From assembly GCF_003259195.1 (NCBI RefSeq), contig NZ_QJPK01000004.1, forward strand, positions 62,001 through 126,000: a stretch of DNA of 64,000 nt, given 5' to 3'. The translations under genes were made by a program, and so were the position numbers. The notes under the pieces were generated by a model. The model searched no databases. It saw only the letters and a program-made list of their open reading frames with translations, and was not told where the DNA came from. Every line of letters begins with the position of its first letter. The first letter of the stretch is position 1. This document shows, one piece after another, positions 1-9,808 of the stretch. The stretch is from Paracoccus sediminilitoris (GTDB lineage Bacteria; Pseudomonadota; Alphaproteobacteria; Rhodobacterales; Rhodobacteraceae).

Positions 1-205
1 CATCACCCTGACCCAGACCGCCGCCAGCGGCTTTGCCGAAGGCCATGCCAGCTTTTCCCACGCGCCGAAGCCCCCCAAGGCCCCCGACCCTACCAAGGTC
101 GCCCAAGCTGACAGCATCGGCGCGCAGTTTACCGACCCGACATTGGCGCAGGCCATGGCCACGCTGGCCCTGAACGTCGCCACCAGACAATCCCGCAAGC
201 CCTGA
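1..205 (+). CDS. C-terminal end of a DUF721 (DciA-like) family protein, partial
   Basis: An open frame enters from the left edge and stops with TGA at 203-205, giving about 67 residues. The segment containing GFAEGHASF, followed by a Pro/Lys-rich linker and a short helix, resembles the C-terminus of the small DUF721/DciA-like proteins that often precede a DsbA-like gene in Rhodobacteraceae. DciA proteins help load the replicative helicase, but that role is known for other family members and is not shown here. The N-terminal domain lies outside the window, so the family call rests on weak similarity plus gene order. The next gene starts 26 bases later on the same strand. Confidence 0.45.
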   Translation, partial: ITLTQTAASGFAEGHASFSHAPKPPKAPDPTKVAQADSIGAQFTDPTLAQAMATLALNVATRQSRKP

Positions 206-231
206 TCCGACAAGACCCGAAAGGACTTCCC

Positions 232-861
232 ATGTTTCTCCGCTCTGCCGTGACCGTTTTCGCGCTGGCCCTGGCCGCCCCCGTGATGGCGCAGGATGCC
301 CCCGAAACCCTGCCCGACATCGCCCTGGGCGCCGAGGATGCGCCCCTGACCATCGTCGAATATGCCAGCTTCACCTGCGGGCATTGCGCCAATTTCCACA
401 AGGATGTCTTTCCGCAGCTGAAGGCGGATTACATCGACACCGGCAAGGTCAAGTTTGTCCAGCGCGACATCTATTTCGATCAGCCCGGCCTTTGGGCAGG
501 CATCATGGCCCGCTGCGGCGAGGGCGAGAAGTTCTATCCCGTCGCCGACATGCTGTTCGATGAACAGCAGGAATGGCTGTCGGGCGGTTCGGGCGACGAA
601 GTGGCCGCGAACCTGCGCAAGATCGGCCTGAAGGCCGGCATGACCGATGACCAGATGACCGCCTGCTGGGACGACACCGCCAAGGTGGAACAGCTGATCG
701 CGACCTTCCAGGAAAACGCCAAGGCCGACGATATCCAGGCGACCCCGACCTTCATCATCGGCGGCGAGACCGTGCCGAACCAGGCCTGGGACAGCATGAA
801 GGAGATCATCGACTCCAAGCTGGCCGAAGCCGACACCGGAACGGAAGCCGCCGACCAGTGA
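232..861 (+). CDS. DsbA-family thiol:disulfide oxidoreductase, periplasmic
   Basis: The 209-residue protein has a Sec signal peptide (about residues 1-20, ending PVMA-QDA) and a thioredoxin fold with a CGHC active site at residues 49-52. A TPTF segment near the C-terminus supplies the cis-proline next to the active site, as in DsbA-like proteins. It probably oxidises or isomerises disulfides of exported proteins. A purine-rich AAAGGA lies ahead of the ATG. Its stop codon overlaps the GTG start of the following CoA-transferase (GTGA), so the two are translationally coupled. The substrate and whether it is mainly an oxidase or an isomerase cannot be told from sequence. Confidence 0.9.
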   Translation: MFLRSAVTVFALALAAPVMAQDAPETLPDIALGAEDAPLTIVEYASFTCGHCANFHKDVFPQLKADYIDTGKVKFVQRDIYFDQPGLWAGIMARCGEGEKFYPVADMLFDEQQEWLSGGSGDEVAANLRKIGLKAGMTDDQMTACWDDTAKVEQLIATFQENAKADDIQATPTFIIGGETVPNQAWDSMKEIIDSKLAEADTGTEAADQ

Positions 862-1970
862 CAGCACCACTGGCCGGCCTGAAGGTCGTCGAACTTGCGC
901 GCATTCTGGCCGGCCCCTGGGCCGGTCAGATCCTGGCCGATCTGGGCGCGCAGGTCATCAAGGTCGAATCCCCCCAAGGCGATGACACGCGACGTTGGGG
1001 GCCGCCCTTCATCGACCATCAGGGCGACCGCAGTGCCGCCTATTTCCACGCTGCCAATCGCGGCAAGCAGTCGGTCATCGCCGATTTCACGACCCCGCAG
1101 GGGCAGCAGAAGGTCCGCGACCTGGTCGCCGATGCCGATATCCTGATCGAGAATTTCAAGGTCGGCGGACTGGCCAAATACGGGCTGGACCATGCCAGCC
1201 TGTCGGCGCTGAACCCCCGGCTGATCTATTGTAGCGTGACGGGGTTCGGGCAGACCGGCCCCTATGCCCATCGCGCAGGCTATGACTTCATCATCCAGGG
1301 CATGTCCGGCATGATGAGCGTGACGGGCGACCCCGCAGGCCAGCCCCAGAAGGTCGGCGTCGCGGTCACCGACATCTTAACCGGCGTCTATGCCGCGGTC
1401 GGCATCCTGGCCGCGCTGCAACAGCGCCAGCGGACCGGGCGCGGCCAGCACGTGGACATGGCGCTGATGGACGTGGCGACCTCGGTCATGGCCAATCAGG
1501 CGATGAATTACCTGACGACGGGGAATGTGCCGGGGCGGATGGGCAATGCCCACCCCAATCTGGTCCCCTATGCCGTCTTCGATTGCGCGGATGGCTGGAT
1601 CATCATCGCCACCGGCAACGACGCGCAATATCGCAGGCTCTGCACGGTACTGGGCCTGCCCGCGCTGGCCGATGCCCCGGCTTATGCGACCAATGCCGAC
1701 CGCATCGCCAACCGCGACACGCTCAGCGATCTGCTATATTCGGTCACCGTCACCTGGCCGCGCGACCGGCTGTTGGCCGCGCTGGAGGATCAGGGCATTC
1801 CCGCCGGGCCCATCAACGACATGGCCGATGTCTTTGCCGATCCGCAGGTGATCGCCCGCAAGATGCGCATCGATCCCCAGGGCGTTCCAGGCCTGCGCCT
1901 GCCGATCACCTTTTCGGATGCGGAACTGTCGCTGGACCGGGCATCACCCGGCCTTGGACAGGACGACTGA
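858..1970 (+). CDS. CaiB/BaiF family (class III) CoA-transferase
   Basis: The 370-residue product matches class III CoA-transferases, which move CoA between carboxylic acids through an aspartyl-CoA thioester. Family signatures are the N-terminal [14 protein letters not shown], the segment [10 protein letters not shown], and [13 protein letters not shown]. The candidate catalytic Asp sits in the MALMDV segment near residue 195-200. The length is slightly short of the usual 390-400 residues, and the C-terminus ends soon after the second domain. The start is GTG at 858, inside the last codons of the DsbA-like gene. The acyl donor and acceptor are unknown; the neighbours do not point to a pathway. 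Confidence 0.88.
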   Translation: MTAPLAGLKVVELARILAGPWAGQILADLGAQVIKVESPQGDDTRRWGPPFIDHQGDRSAAYFHAANRGKQSVIADFTTPQGQQKVRDLVADADILIENFKVGGLAKYGLDHASLSALNPRLIYCSVTGFGQTGPYAHRAGYDFIIQGMSGMMSVTGDPAGQPQKVGVAVTDILTGVYAAVGILAALQQRQRTGRGQHVDMALMDVATSVMANQAMNYLTTGNVPGRMGNAHPNLVPYAVFDCADGWIIIATGNDAQYRRLCTVLGLPALADAPAYATNADRIANRDTLSDLLYSVTVTWPRDRLLAALEDQGIPAGPINDMADVFADPQVIARKMRIDPQGVPGLRLPITFSDAELSLDRASPGLGQDD

Positions 1971-2067
1971 CGGTCCCTTCCCGACGCGATCGTTGATTTC
2001 CGCCTGCCGTCGCGGCAATCTGCGCGTGCGGCATTGCGCCGCGAAGCTTGGCAGGGACAGGGGCAGC

Positions 2068-2502
2068 ATGTTTTCGGAATTCAAGACCTTCATCGCCCGC
2101 GGCAACGTCATCGAATTGGCGGTCGGCATCATCATCGGGGCGGCCTTTACGGCCATCGTGAACTCGGTCGTGGTCGACCTGATCAACCCGATCATCGGCT
2201 TGCTGACCGGAGGCGTCGATTTCACCGACAAATACGTGGTCCTGTCCGGCGAGGTTCCCGCCGGTGCCAGCCTCGAGGTCGCGCGCACATCCGGCGCGGC
2301 CATCTTCGCCTACGGCGCCTTCGCCATGGCGGTCCTCAACTTCCTGATCATCGCCTGGGTGGTCTTTCTGATCGTGCGCTTGGTCAACAAGCTGCAATCG
2401 CGCATCGTCCCGGCCAAAGAGGCCGCCGAGGAAGCCCCCGCCGGCCCCAGCCAGGAAGAACTGCTGGCCCAGATCCGCGACCTTCTGGCCGCGCGGGCCT
2501 GA
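2068..2502 (+). CDS. mscL: Large-conductance mechanosensitive channel MscL
   Basis: The 144-residue product is a typical MscL, an inner-membrane pentamer that opens under membrane tension and vents solutes on hypo-osmotic shock. It shows the conserved N-terminal amphipathic helix ([16 protein letters not shown]), a first membrane helix with the Gly/Ala-rich pore lining ([11 protein letters not shown]), a periplasmic loop, a second membrane helix (about residues 90-115) and a C-terminal amphipathic helix. I chose the ATG at 2068 because it gives the family N-terminus and has GGGACAGGGG just ahead; the frame is open further upstream without similarity. It is probably transcribed alone. Confidence 0.96.
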   Translation: MFSEFKTFIARGNVIELAVGIIIGAAFTAIVNSVVVDLINPIIGLLTGGVDFTDKYVVLSGEVPAGASLEVARTSGAAIFAYGAFAMAVLNFLIIAWVVFLIVRLVNKLQSRIVPAKEAAEEAPAGPSQEELLAQIRDLLAARA

Positions 2503-2559
2503 TCAGGTCATCCGACCGGCAGGGGGCCGCGCCGCATGACGCGACGCGATCCCTTAACA

Positions 2560-3678
2560 TCACTGATCCAACAGGGCTTCCGGCGTGATCGCGTCCAGCC
2601 CCAGGGCCTGCCCCACCGGGACGGATGTCAGCTGCCCCTCATGCGTGGACAGGCCAGCGCGCAGATGCGGGTCATCGGTGATCGCCTGACGCCATCCCTT
2701 GTCGGCCAAGGCCAGCAGATGCGGCATGGTGACGTTGCCAAGGGCCTGCGTGGCGGTGCGGGCCACGGCGCCCGGCATATTCGCCACGCAGTAATGCACG
2801 ATCCCGTCGACCTCATAGATCGGGTCCTGGTGGGTCGTGGCACGCGAGGTTTCAAAACAGCCGCCCTGGTCGATGGCCACGTCCACCAGCACCGAACCCT
2901 GCGGCATCAGCGACAGCTGCGCGCGGCCGACTAGCTTGGGCGCGGCGGCACCGGGGATCAGCACCGCGCCGATCACCATGTCGGCGGTCGTGATGGCGGC
3001 CTCGGTCGCGGCGGCGCTGGCGAATTGCGTGGTCAGCTTGCCCATGAAGATGTCGTCCAGATAGGATAGCCGCGGCACCGACCGGTCCATGACCGTCACG
3101 TTCGCCCCCATCCCGACAGCCACACGGGCCGCCGCCGCACCGACGACGCCGCCGCCGATGATGACGACATTCGCAGGACGCACGCCCGGCACGCCTCCCA
3201 TCAGAACGCCCCGCCCGCCATTGGCCTTTTGCAAGGCCCAGGACCCGACCTGCGGGGCCAGACGGCCCGCGACCTCGGACATGGGCGCCAGCAGCGGCAG
3301 CCCGCCGCGCGCATCGGTCACGGTCTCATAGGCGATGGCAGTGACGCCGCTGTCCAGCAGGTCGCGGGTTTGGTCGGCATCGGGCGCAAGGTGCAGATAG
3401 GTGAACAGGATCTGGCCCTTGCGCAGCATCTTGCGTTCACCCGCCTGCGGTTCCTTGACCTTGATGACCAGATCCGCTGCGTCAAATACCGAAGCCGCGT
3501 CGGGCGCGATCTTTGCGCCGGCTTTCAGGTAATCCTCGTCGGTGAAGCCCGCACCGATCCCGGCGCCGGTCTGGACCAGCACCTGGTGACCGCGGCCCAC
3601 GGCCTCGGTCGCGGCGGCGGGGGTCAGGCCGACGCGGAATTCCTGCGGCTTGATTTCCTTGGGGCATCCGATCTTCAT
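2560..3678 (-). CDS. ald: Alanine dehydrogenase
   Basis: The 372-residue product is NAD-dependent alanine dehydrogenase, which interconverts L-alanine and pyruvate plus ammonia. The N-terminus MKIGCPKEIK is the family start; the catalytic-domain residues are visible as the Arg in EFRVGLTP, the Lys in KVKEPQ and the His in YLHLAP. The NAD-binding Rossmann loop is VVIIGGGVVG, and the VDVAIDQGG segment carries the conserved Asp. The ATG at 3678 is preceded by GGGAGGAG. The gene is divergent from an Lrp-family regulator, the usual arrangement for ald and its activator, so induction by alanine is likely but inferred. Confidence 0.96.
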   Translation of the reverse strand: MKIGCPKEIKPQEFRVGLTPAAATEAVGRGHQVLVQTGAGIGAGFTDEDYLKAGAKIAPDAASVFDAADLVIKVKEPQAGERKMLRKGQILFTYLHLAPDADQTRDLLDSGVTAIAYETVTDARGGLPLLAPMSEVAGRLAPQVGSWALQKANGGRGVLMGGVPGVRPANVVIIGGGVVGAAAARVAVGMGANVTVMDRSVPRLSYLDDIFMGKLTTQFASAAATEAAITTADMVIGAVLIPGAAAPKLVGRAQLSLMPQGSVLVDVAIDQGGCFETSRATTHQDPIYEVDGIVHYCVANMPGAVARTATQALGNVTMPHLLALADKGWRQAITDDPHLRAGLSTHEGQLTSVPVGQALGLDAITPEALLDQ

Positions 3679-3814
3679 GGCACTCCTCCCAGAGTTCTTG
3701 ATGATCCATCCTGCGACGAAGCCGCGCGAATGTGCTGCGAAGCTGTGGCCCATATGGCGACAACGCGCGAAGATTCCACTGGAATGCCCTGCCCTTATCG
3801 AAGAACCTGCGGCC
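3679..3814. promoter_or_regulatory. Divergent control region of ald and the Lrp-family gene
   Basis: These 136 bases separate two divergent start codons and must hold both promoters. The ald ribosome binding site (GGGAGGAG on the minus strand) lies beside 3680-3690. Lrp-type regulators commonly bind such shared regions, but I could not pick a convincing operator by eye. Confidence 0.45.
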
Positions 3815-4276
3815 ATGGCCGAACTTGACGCAATAGACCGACGAATCCTTGCCCTTCTGCAATCCGAAGGGCGAATCAGCAATGCCGAACTGGCGCTGCG
3901 CGTTCACCTGTCGCCATCGGCCTGCCACCGCCGCGTGCAGCGGCTGGAGGAGGCGGGCGTCATCTCGGGCTATGTCGCATTGCTGGATGCGCGGGCGCTG
4001 CGCCGCCAGACGACCGTCTTCGTCGAAATCACCCTTTCGGGCCAAGCGGACGAGGTTCTGGACGCCTTCGAAAAGGGCGTGCGTGCCATTCCCGACGTGC
4101 TGGAATGCCACCTGATGGCGGGCACGGCGGATTATCTGCTGAAGATCGTGGTCGAGGATACCGACGATTTCGCCCGCATCCACCGCCAGCACCTGTCGCG
4201 CCTGCCGGGCGTGGCGCAGATGCATTCCAGCTTTGCCCTGCGGACCGTCTTCCGCACCACCGCTATCCCGGTCTGA
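3815..4276 (+). CDS. Lrp/AsnC family transcriptional regulator, likely activator of ald
   Basis: The 153-residue product has the classic Lrp layout: an N-terminal helix-turn-helix (LDAIDRRILALLQ, then NAELALRVHLSPSACHRR) and a C-terminal RAM/ACT-like ligand domain from about residue 65, with the family segments DVLECHLMAG and DYLLKIVVED. The frame is open about 165 bases upstream, but MAELDAID at 3815 is the conserved N-terminus. It faces away from ald, which suggests it is the AldR-type alanine-responsive activator; this is inferred from position. A strong inverted repeat follows four bases after the stop. Confidence 0.92.
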   Translation: MAELDAIDRRILALLQSEGRISNAELALRVHLSPSACHRRVQRLEEAGVISGYVALLDARALRRQTTVFVEITLSGQADEVLDAFEKGVRAIPDVLECHLMAGTADYLLKIVVEDTDDFARIHRQHLSRLPGVAQMHSSFALRTVFRTTAIPV

Positions 4277-4279
4277 AAG

Positions 4280-4305
4280 GACCCGCCATCCGGAGATGGC
4301 GGGTC
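4280..4305. terminator. Perfect hairpin between the Lrp-family gene and ccrM
   Basis: An 11-bp perfect stem (4280-4290 with 4295-4305, loop CGGA) lies just past the Lrp-family stop and before the convergent end of ccrM. A second, weaker stem (4312-4318 with 4332-4338) follows. Neither has a clear T-run, so they may act as a bidirectional or Rho-assisted terminator. Confidence 0.6.
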
Positions 4306-4357
4306 AAGGTGGCCCCGCCAGAATGGCAGATGCGGGGCGTCGGCGAACGGGAATGGC

Positions 4358-5579
<1,222 letters not shown>

Positions 5580-5581
<2 letters not shown>

Positions 5582-6212
5582 AATTGCTTGGCAGCGGGGA
5601 TTTACACAAGATGTTGTGGACAGGCTTGAAGCTGCGCCGATGATGTGGGGTCACGCCCAAGTCCAGCAGCGCCTTTTTATGCGCCGGGGTGGGGTATCCG
5701 GCGTTCACCTCCCACCCGTAACCGGGATAGTGTTGCGCCAAATCCTCCATGATGCGGTCGCGCAGGACCTTCGCCAGGATGGACGCCGCGGCGATCGTCA
5801 CGCTACGCGCGTCACCCTTGACGATGGCTTCGGCAGGCAGGCCCAGGTCGCGCGGCAGCTTGTTTCCATCGACCAACACGTGATCAGGCCGCTGTTTCAA
5901 CCCCGCCACCGCCCGGCACATCGCCAGATGCGAGGCGTGATAGATGTTCAGGCGGTCGATCTCCTCGACGCCGACATGGGCCACCGACCAGTCGCAATTC
6001 TGCGTCAGCCAGTCGAACAGCTCGTTTCGGCGTTTGGCCGACAGCTTCTTGGAATCGTTCAGGCCGGGGGGGATCATGTCCGGGTCCAGAATGACCGCCG
6101 CCGCCGTCACCGGGCCGCACAGGGGACCGCGCCCGACCTCGTCCACGCCGGCGACGTGGCGCGCGCCCCGCGCGATGGCCGCGGCCTCAAAGCTGAAATC
6201 GGGGCCGCTCAT
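5580..6212 (-). CDS. rnhB: Ribonuclease HII
   Basis: The 210-residue product degrades the RNA strand of RNA/DNA hybrids and cuts at ribonucleotides embedded in DNA. The four acidic active-site residues are visible: Asp and Glu in [10 protein letters not shown] (about residues 23-24), Asp in VLVDGN and Asp in KGDARS. The conserved LNDSKKLS segment is also present. The start at 6212 overlaps the allA stop by 4 bases (ATGA), so allA and rnhB are co-translated. The frame runs further upstream inside allA, but the N-terminus chosen fits the family. The stop lies 88 bases before the ccrM start. Confidence 0.95.
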
Positions 6213-6688
6213 CGGTAGAAGACCACCGGCGGGATGGTCACCTCCTGCAGGTTCACGCCGTCCCCCTCGCGGTCGACGACCAGGAAATCGGCGGCGTGGT
6301 CCAGCGGCGTCAGCACCCCGTGCCAGACGCCGGCGCGCAGGTTCACCCCCACGCCCGACGGCACCAGGAAACCGCGCGGCGTGCCGGGGTGGCCATCCAC
6401 GTCCGGGGCCACCACCGACAGCCACGCCCCCTGCCCCATCGGCATGAAGGCCTGCGACCCGAACGGATGGCGTTCCAGCAGCGCGCATTCATAAGGCAGG
6501 CTGACCGGATCGGACCGGAAGATGCTGATGATGGCTTCGCCGCCGTGGCGTTCGACGGTGGCCAGCGCGTGGTGGCGTTCGCAGCGCCCCGCATTGATCA
6601 TGCGATCGGGCGCGGGTTTCGGGGCCAGCACATCGCCAAAGGGGGCGAAGGCGTCGGCGGTCAGGGGTTCGATGCGGATCTGGGTCAT
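6209..6688 (-). CDS. allA: Ureidoglycolate lyase
   Basis: The 159-residue cupin-like product matches ureidoglycolate lyase, which splits ureidoglycolate into glyoxylate and urea in purine/allantoin breakdown. Family features include the start [18 protein letters not shown], the FRSDP segment, the [14 protein letters not shown] segment and the [10 protein letters not shown] metal-site region, which carries a conserved His. AGGAGAATG precedes the ATG at 6688. No other allantoin gene is adjacent; instead it is coupled to rnhB by an ATGA overlap and sits 20 bases downstream of an unrelated glycosyltransferase-like gene. Confidence 0.9.
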   Translation of the reverse strand: MTQIRIEPLTADAFAPFGDVLAPKPAPDRMINAGRCERHHALATVERHGGEAIISIFRSDPVSLPYECALLERHPFGSQAFMPMGQGAWLSVVAPDVDGHPGTPRGFLVPSGVGVNLRAGVWHGVLTPLDHAADFLVVDREGDGVNLQEVTIPPVVFYR

Positions 6689-6708
6689 GACATTCTCCTG
6701 TCGGCGGT

Positions 6709-8436
6709 CTATCGCGCCCCGGCCAGCCCGTCGAGGATATGCGTCATCATCTGCCGGCGCGCGTGGGCGTCGCGCAGATGGGCGGCCTCGGTCCGGGCGG
6801 CACGGGACATGGCCTTGCATTCGGCTGGATGGGACCGCGCCCAGTCCAGCTTGTCCAGGATGTCGGTGCCATGGCGCGCGACCGGGATGAAATGTTCCCA
6901 AGGGCGAAAGCGACCGGAATAAAAGACCTGCCAGCCGTCATCTTCGGCGAACAGCACCGACTGGCTGTCCAGCGCCGAGATGAAGTTCGACCCGTGATCA
7001 TATCCGGTCAGGCACAGCTGGTACCGGAAGCGCTGGAAAAAGGTCCGCCCCCGCCTTGGCCCGCAATAAGGCGCCAGTAGCGGGTCCTGGGCGAAATGGC
7101 GATAGGCAAAGGCCATCACCACGCCGATGTCGAAATCGGGATGACCCATGAAACGTTGCACGAAGTTCAGACGGCTGGTGCGGCACAGGCCCTGCCATGC
7201 CGCGTCGCGTGCATCCGCATCCTCGCCCACCTTCAACAGCTGCGCCAGCCAGACATGGGATGCGGGGCCGGGGCGCACGCCCTCGCGCATCTCATTCCCC
7301 GAGATCATGCCCCGCCAGACGATCTGATCCTCCTTGTCGTCAAAGTTGGTCGGGTCGGGGGCGGCGGCCGGGTCAAAGCCCGCCAACCCGATCGCGTGCT
7401 GGTCGGGCAAGGGCCACAGGACCGGCCCCACCGCGCCAGCGCGCCGGTTGTGACACAGCACAGGCCGATCCGGGGCCGCCCCCTGCGGCGATCCCATCCA
7501 GCGCGAATCCTCCATGTCGATGCAGACCGGATCGCGGCGGCCAAGGCGCAGGATGTCGTTGATGACGCCCTCGGCGCGGATGACCTTGAAGTGGCGCCCT
7601 TCGGGGCCGGTGGCGACGGGGGTGCCGCCCTGCGGGGTGTGCACCGCAACCTGGCGCACGCCGCCCATGACCGGATCATGGACCAGCGGCCCGCCATCCC
7701 ATGTGCAGGCATATCCCGAAAACCCCTGCGTGCCGCCACCCGGACCAGGCCGCCCACCCTGCAGGCAGAACGCGGCGACATCGGCGGCCCAATCCTTGGG
7801 GGCCCGGGGACGGTCCTGTGCGCGGTCGTACAAGGCCAGCATCGCCGTTTCGATCGGCGACCCCGCGCGGGCGGGCCATTGCGCGAAAGGCGGGTGCGGC
7901 ATCGGCAGCATCGGATCGATCCGGGCGGCCAGCGTCGCGGGGTCGTTCTGCGGCAGATCGACCACGATCAGCCGGGGATCATCGCCGAAATGATCCAGCA
8001 CCGCGCGCTGATGCGCCGCCAGTTCCGCCTGCCACAGATCCGGTAGGGCCAGTTCGTCGACATTGCGGTGAAAGGCGTGACAGCGCGCGACGGCGCCTTC
8101 GTCGCGGGTCAGGCGTTCGATCACCCATTGGTCGGGATCGGGGCGCGTCAGGATGAAGTGGGCATGGGGGATCCGCCGGGCCAGATGCGCAAAGCAGCGC
8201 CATGCCTCCAACGGGGGGCGCCAATGGGGGACGGCCCGCCACAGCCCCGCGAACAGGCGGATGCCCGGACGTTGGCGCAAAGGGCGCTGTTCGCGGCTTT
8301 CGGCAAAGATGATCTCGGACGCCAGGGCGCCCTTTTCGTGGCAGACGGTCTTGTAGCCGTTGGCCGCGAACAGTTGCACCAGCGCCTCATCGGCCACGCC
8401 GTCGGGGCCGATATGGATGAAGACAGGCTTGGGCAT
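6709..8436 (-). CDS. Two-domain protein: sulfotransferase-like N-terminus and GT90 (CAP10-like) C-terminus
   Basis: The 575-residue product appears to join two families. Residues about 1-210 look like a sulfotransferase: FIHIG at the start, HFILTRPDPDQW in the middle and RLIVVDL further on. The P-loop that should bind PAPS lacks the usual Lys-Thr-Gly-Thr core (it reads GPDGVADEAL), so sulfotransfer is doubtful. Residues about 340-575 match GT90 glycosyltransferases: QIVWRGMISGN, YQLCLTGYDHGSNF and PWEHFIPV. GT90 enzymes transfer xylose, glucose or related sugars to surface glycans or proteins. The likely role is surface polysaccharide modification, but substrate is unknown. It ends 20 bases before allA. 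Confidence 0.7.
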   Translation of the reverse strand: MPKPVFIHIGPDGVADEALVQLFAANGYKTVCHEKGALASEIIFAESREQRPLRQRPGIRLFAGLWRAVPHWRPPLEAWRCFAHLARRIPHAHFILTRPDPDQWVIERLTRDEGAVARCHAFHRNVDELALPDLWQAELAAHQRAVLDHFGDDPRLIVVDLPQNDPATLAARIDPMLPMPHPPFAQWPARAGSPIETAMLALYDRAQDRPRAPKDWAADVAAFCLQGGRPGPGGGTQGFSGYACTWDGGPLVHDPVMGGVRQVAVHTPQGGTPVATGPEGRHFKVIRAEGVINDILRLGRRDPVCIDMEDSRWMGSPQGAAPDRPVLCHNRRAGAVGPVLWPLPDQHAIGLAGFDPAAAPDPTNFDDKEDQIVWRGMISGNEMREGVRPGPASHVWLAQLLKVGEDADARDAAWQGLCRTSRLNFVQRFMGHPDFDIGVVMAFAYRHFAQDPLLAPYCGPRRGRTFFQRFRYQLCLTGYDHGSNFISALDSQSVLFAEDDGWQVFYSGRFRPWEHFIPVARHGTDILDKLDWARSHPAECKAMSRAARTEAAHLRDAHARRQMMTHILDGLAGAR

Positions 8437-8440
8437 CGCC

Positions 8441-9649
8441 CTAATGTGCCATCTGCGCGCGCCGTGGCAGCAGGATGGTCAGCAGGCCCAGCACCGGCAG
8501 GACCGAGCAGAGCTGGAAGACGATCTGGATGCCGATGCGATCGGCCAGCAGGCCAAGCGCCGCCGCGGCGATCCCGCCCATGCCGAAGGAGAACCCGAAG
8601 AAGATCCCCGCGATGGTCCCCGTCCGCCCCGGCACCAGTTCCTGGGCAAAGACCACGATCGCCGGAAAGGCCGAGGCCAGGATCAGCCCGATCACCACCG
8701 CCAGCGCGCCCGTGGCCTGCTGCCCGACATGCGGCAGCGCCAGCGTAAAGGGCAGCACCCCCAGGATCGACACCCAGATCACTGTCAGCGGCCCAACTCG
8801 GTCGCCGATGATCCCGCCCAGCATGACACCCCCCGCCATGCCCAGCAGGAACAGGAACAGCATGATCTGGGACGCCTGGGTGCCAAGGCCAAATTTCTCG
8901 ATGGTGAAGAAGGTGAAATAACTGCTCATGGATGCGGTATAGATGTTCTTGGTGAATACCAGGATCGTCAGCACCAGGATGGCCCGCATGACGACCGGCC
9001 GGGGCAGGCGCAGGGTTGTGTCGGGGCGGGCGGCGCTGGCTTTGCGGCGATCCTCGGCCCAAGCCCCCACATGCCACAGCATCGCGGCGCCCAGGGCCGC
9101 GGCCACTGCGAACCAAGCCACCGCGGAACGCCCCAGCGGCACCACGATGAAGGCCGCCAACAAGGGCCCCAGCGACTGGCCGAAATTGCCGCCCAACTGG
9201 AACAGCGACTGCGCCGTGCCGAACCGCCCCCCTGACGCCAACCGCGCCACGCGCGAACTTTCGGGATGGAACACCGCCGAGCCGATGCCGATCATCATCG
9301 CACCCACCAGCAACATCTGGTAATGTGTCGCGAAGGCCAGCAGCAACACCCCGCAGCAGGTCGACCCCATCCCAAGGGGCAGCGACCGGGGCTGGGGACG
9401 CCGATCGGTCGCGATGCCGATCAGCGGCTGCAGAAGCGATGCGGTCAACTGGAAGGCGAACGTCATCACCCCGATCTGGGCATAGCTGAGGTCGAATTCA
9501 TTACGCAGCAGCGGATAGATCGCCGACAGCATGGACTGCATCACGTCATTGATCATGTGGCACAGGCTGATCGCCAGAAGAATGCCCCAGGCGGTGGGTG
9601 AACCAAATCCCGCAATGCCCGCGACGGGGGTTTTCGCCTGCTGCATCAT
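8441..9649 (-). CDS. MFS transporter of the fosmidomycin-resistance (Fsr) type
   Basis: The 402-residue product has about 12 membrane helices and the Fsr-type signatures SLCHMINDVMQSML and MSAIYPLLRNEF near the N-terminus, plus GSAVFHPESSRVARLASGG between helices 4 and 5. Fsr proteins export fosmidomycin and other small molecules using the proton gradient; the real substrate here is unknown. Two adjacent ATG codons (9649, 9646) compete for the start. The gene lies 4 bases upstream of the GT90 fusion, so both may be one transcript, and it is divergent from a GntR-family regulator that could control it. Confidence 0.85.
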   Translation of the reverse strand: MMQQAKTPVAGIAGFGSPTAWGILLAISLCHMINDVMQSMLSAIYPLLRNEFDLSYAQIGVMTFAFQLTASLLQPLIGIATDRRPQPRSLPLGMGSTCCGVLLLAFATHYQMLLVGAMMIGIGSAVFHPESSRVARLASGGRFGTAQSLFQLGGNFGQSLGPLLAAFIVVPLGRSAVAWFAVAAALGAAMLWHVGAWAEDRRKASAARPDTTLRLPRPVVMRAILVLTILVFTKNIYTASMSSYFTFFTIEKFGLGTQASQIMLFLFLLGMAGGVMLGGIIGDRVGPLTVIWVSILGVLPFTLALPHVGQQATGALAVVIGLILASAFPAIVVFAQELVPGRTGTIAGIFFGFSFGMGGIAAAALGLLADRIGIQIVFQLCSVLPVLGLLTILLPRRAQMAH

Positions 9650-9808
9650 GCCGCCTCCGATCCTGTGCAGAGCGCAAGGTATCGCGCAGCATTTAAAAAT
9701 AAAAATGCAATTATCTTGGACTAAAACCGCTTTTTGTGCAAGTGCGACGATATGTCTTGTCTATTTTGGGGTCTTTAAGGTAACATTTGAGGTCTAGCGA
9801 TTTTTTAA
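9650..9808. promoter_or_regulatory. AT-rich divergent control region between the Fsr-like exporter and GntR gene
   Basis: This stretch is far richer in A and T than its surroundings. It contains an inverted repeat (GCATTT at 9689-9694 and AAATGC at 9703-9708) and a near-perfect direct repeat, TTTGGGGTCT at 9765-9774 and TTTGAGGTCT at 9786-9795, spaced 21 bases apart, two helical turns. Either could be an operator for the adjacent GntR regulator. Confidence 0.4.

Noticed and set aside
5600..5640. A sequence resembling a DnaA box (TTGTGGACA) near rnhB
   Set aside because: It lies inside the rnhB coding region, differs from the consensus at two positions and stands alone, so no origin is supported.
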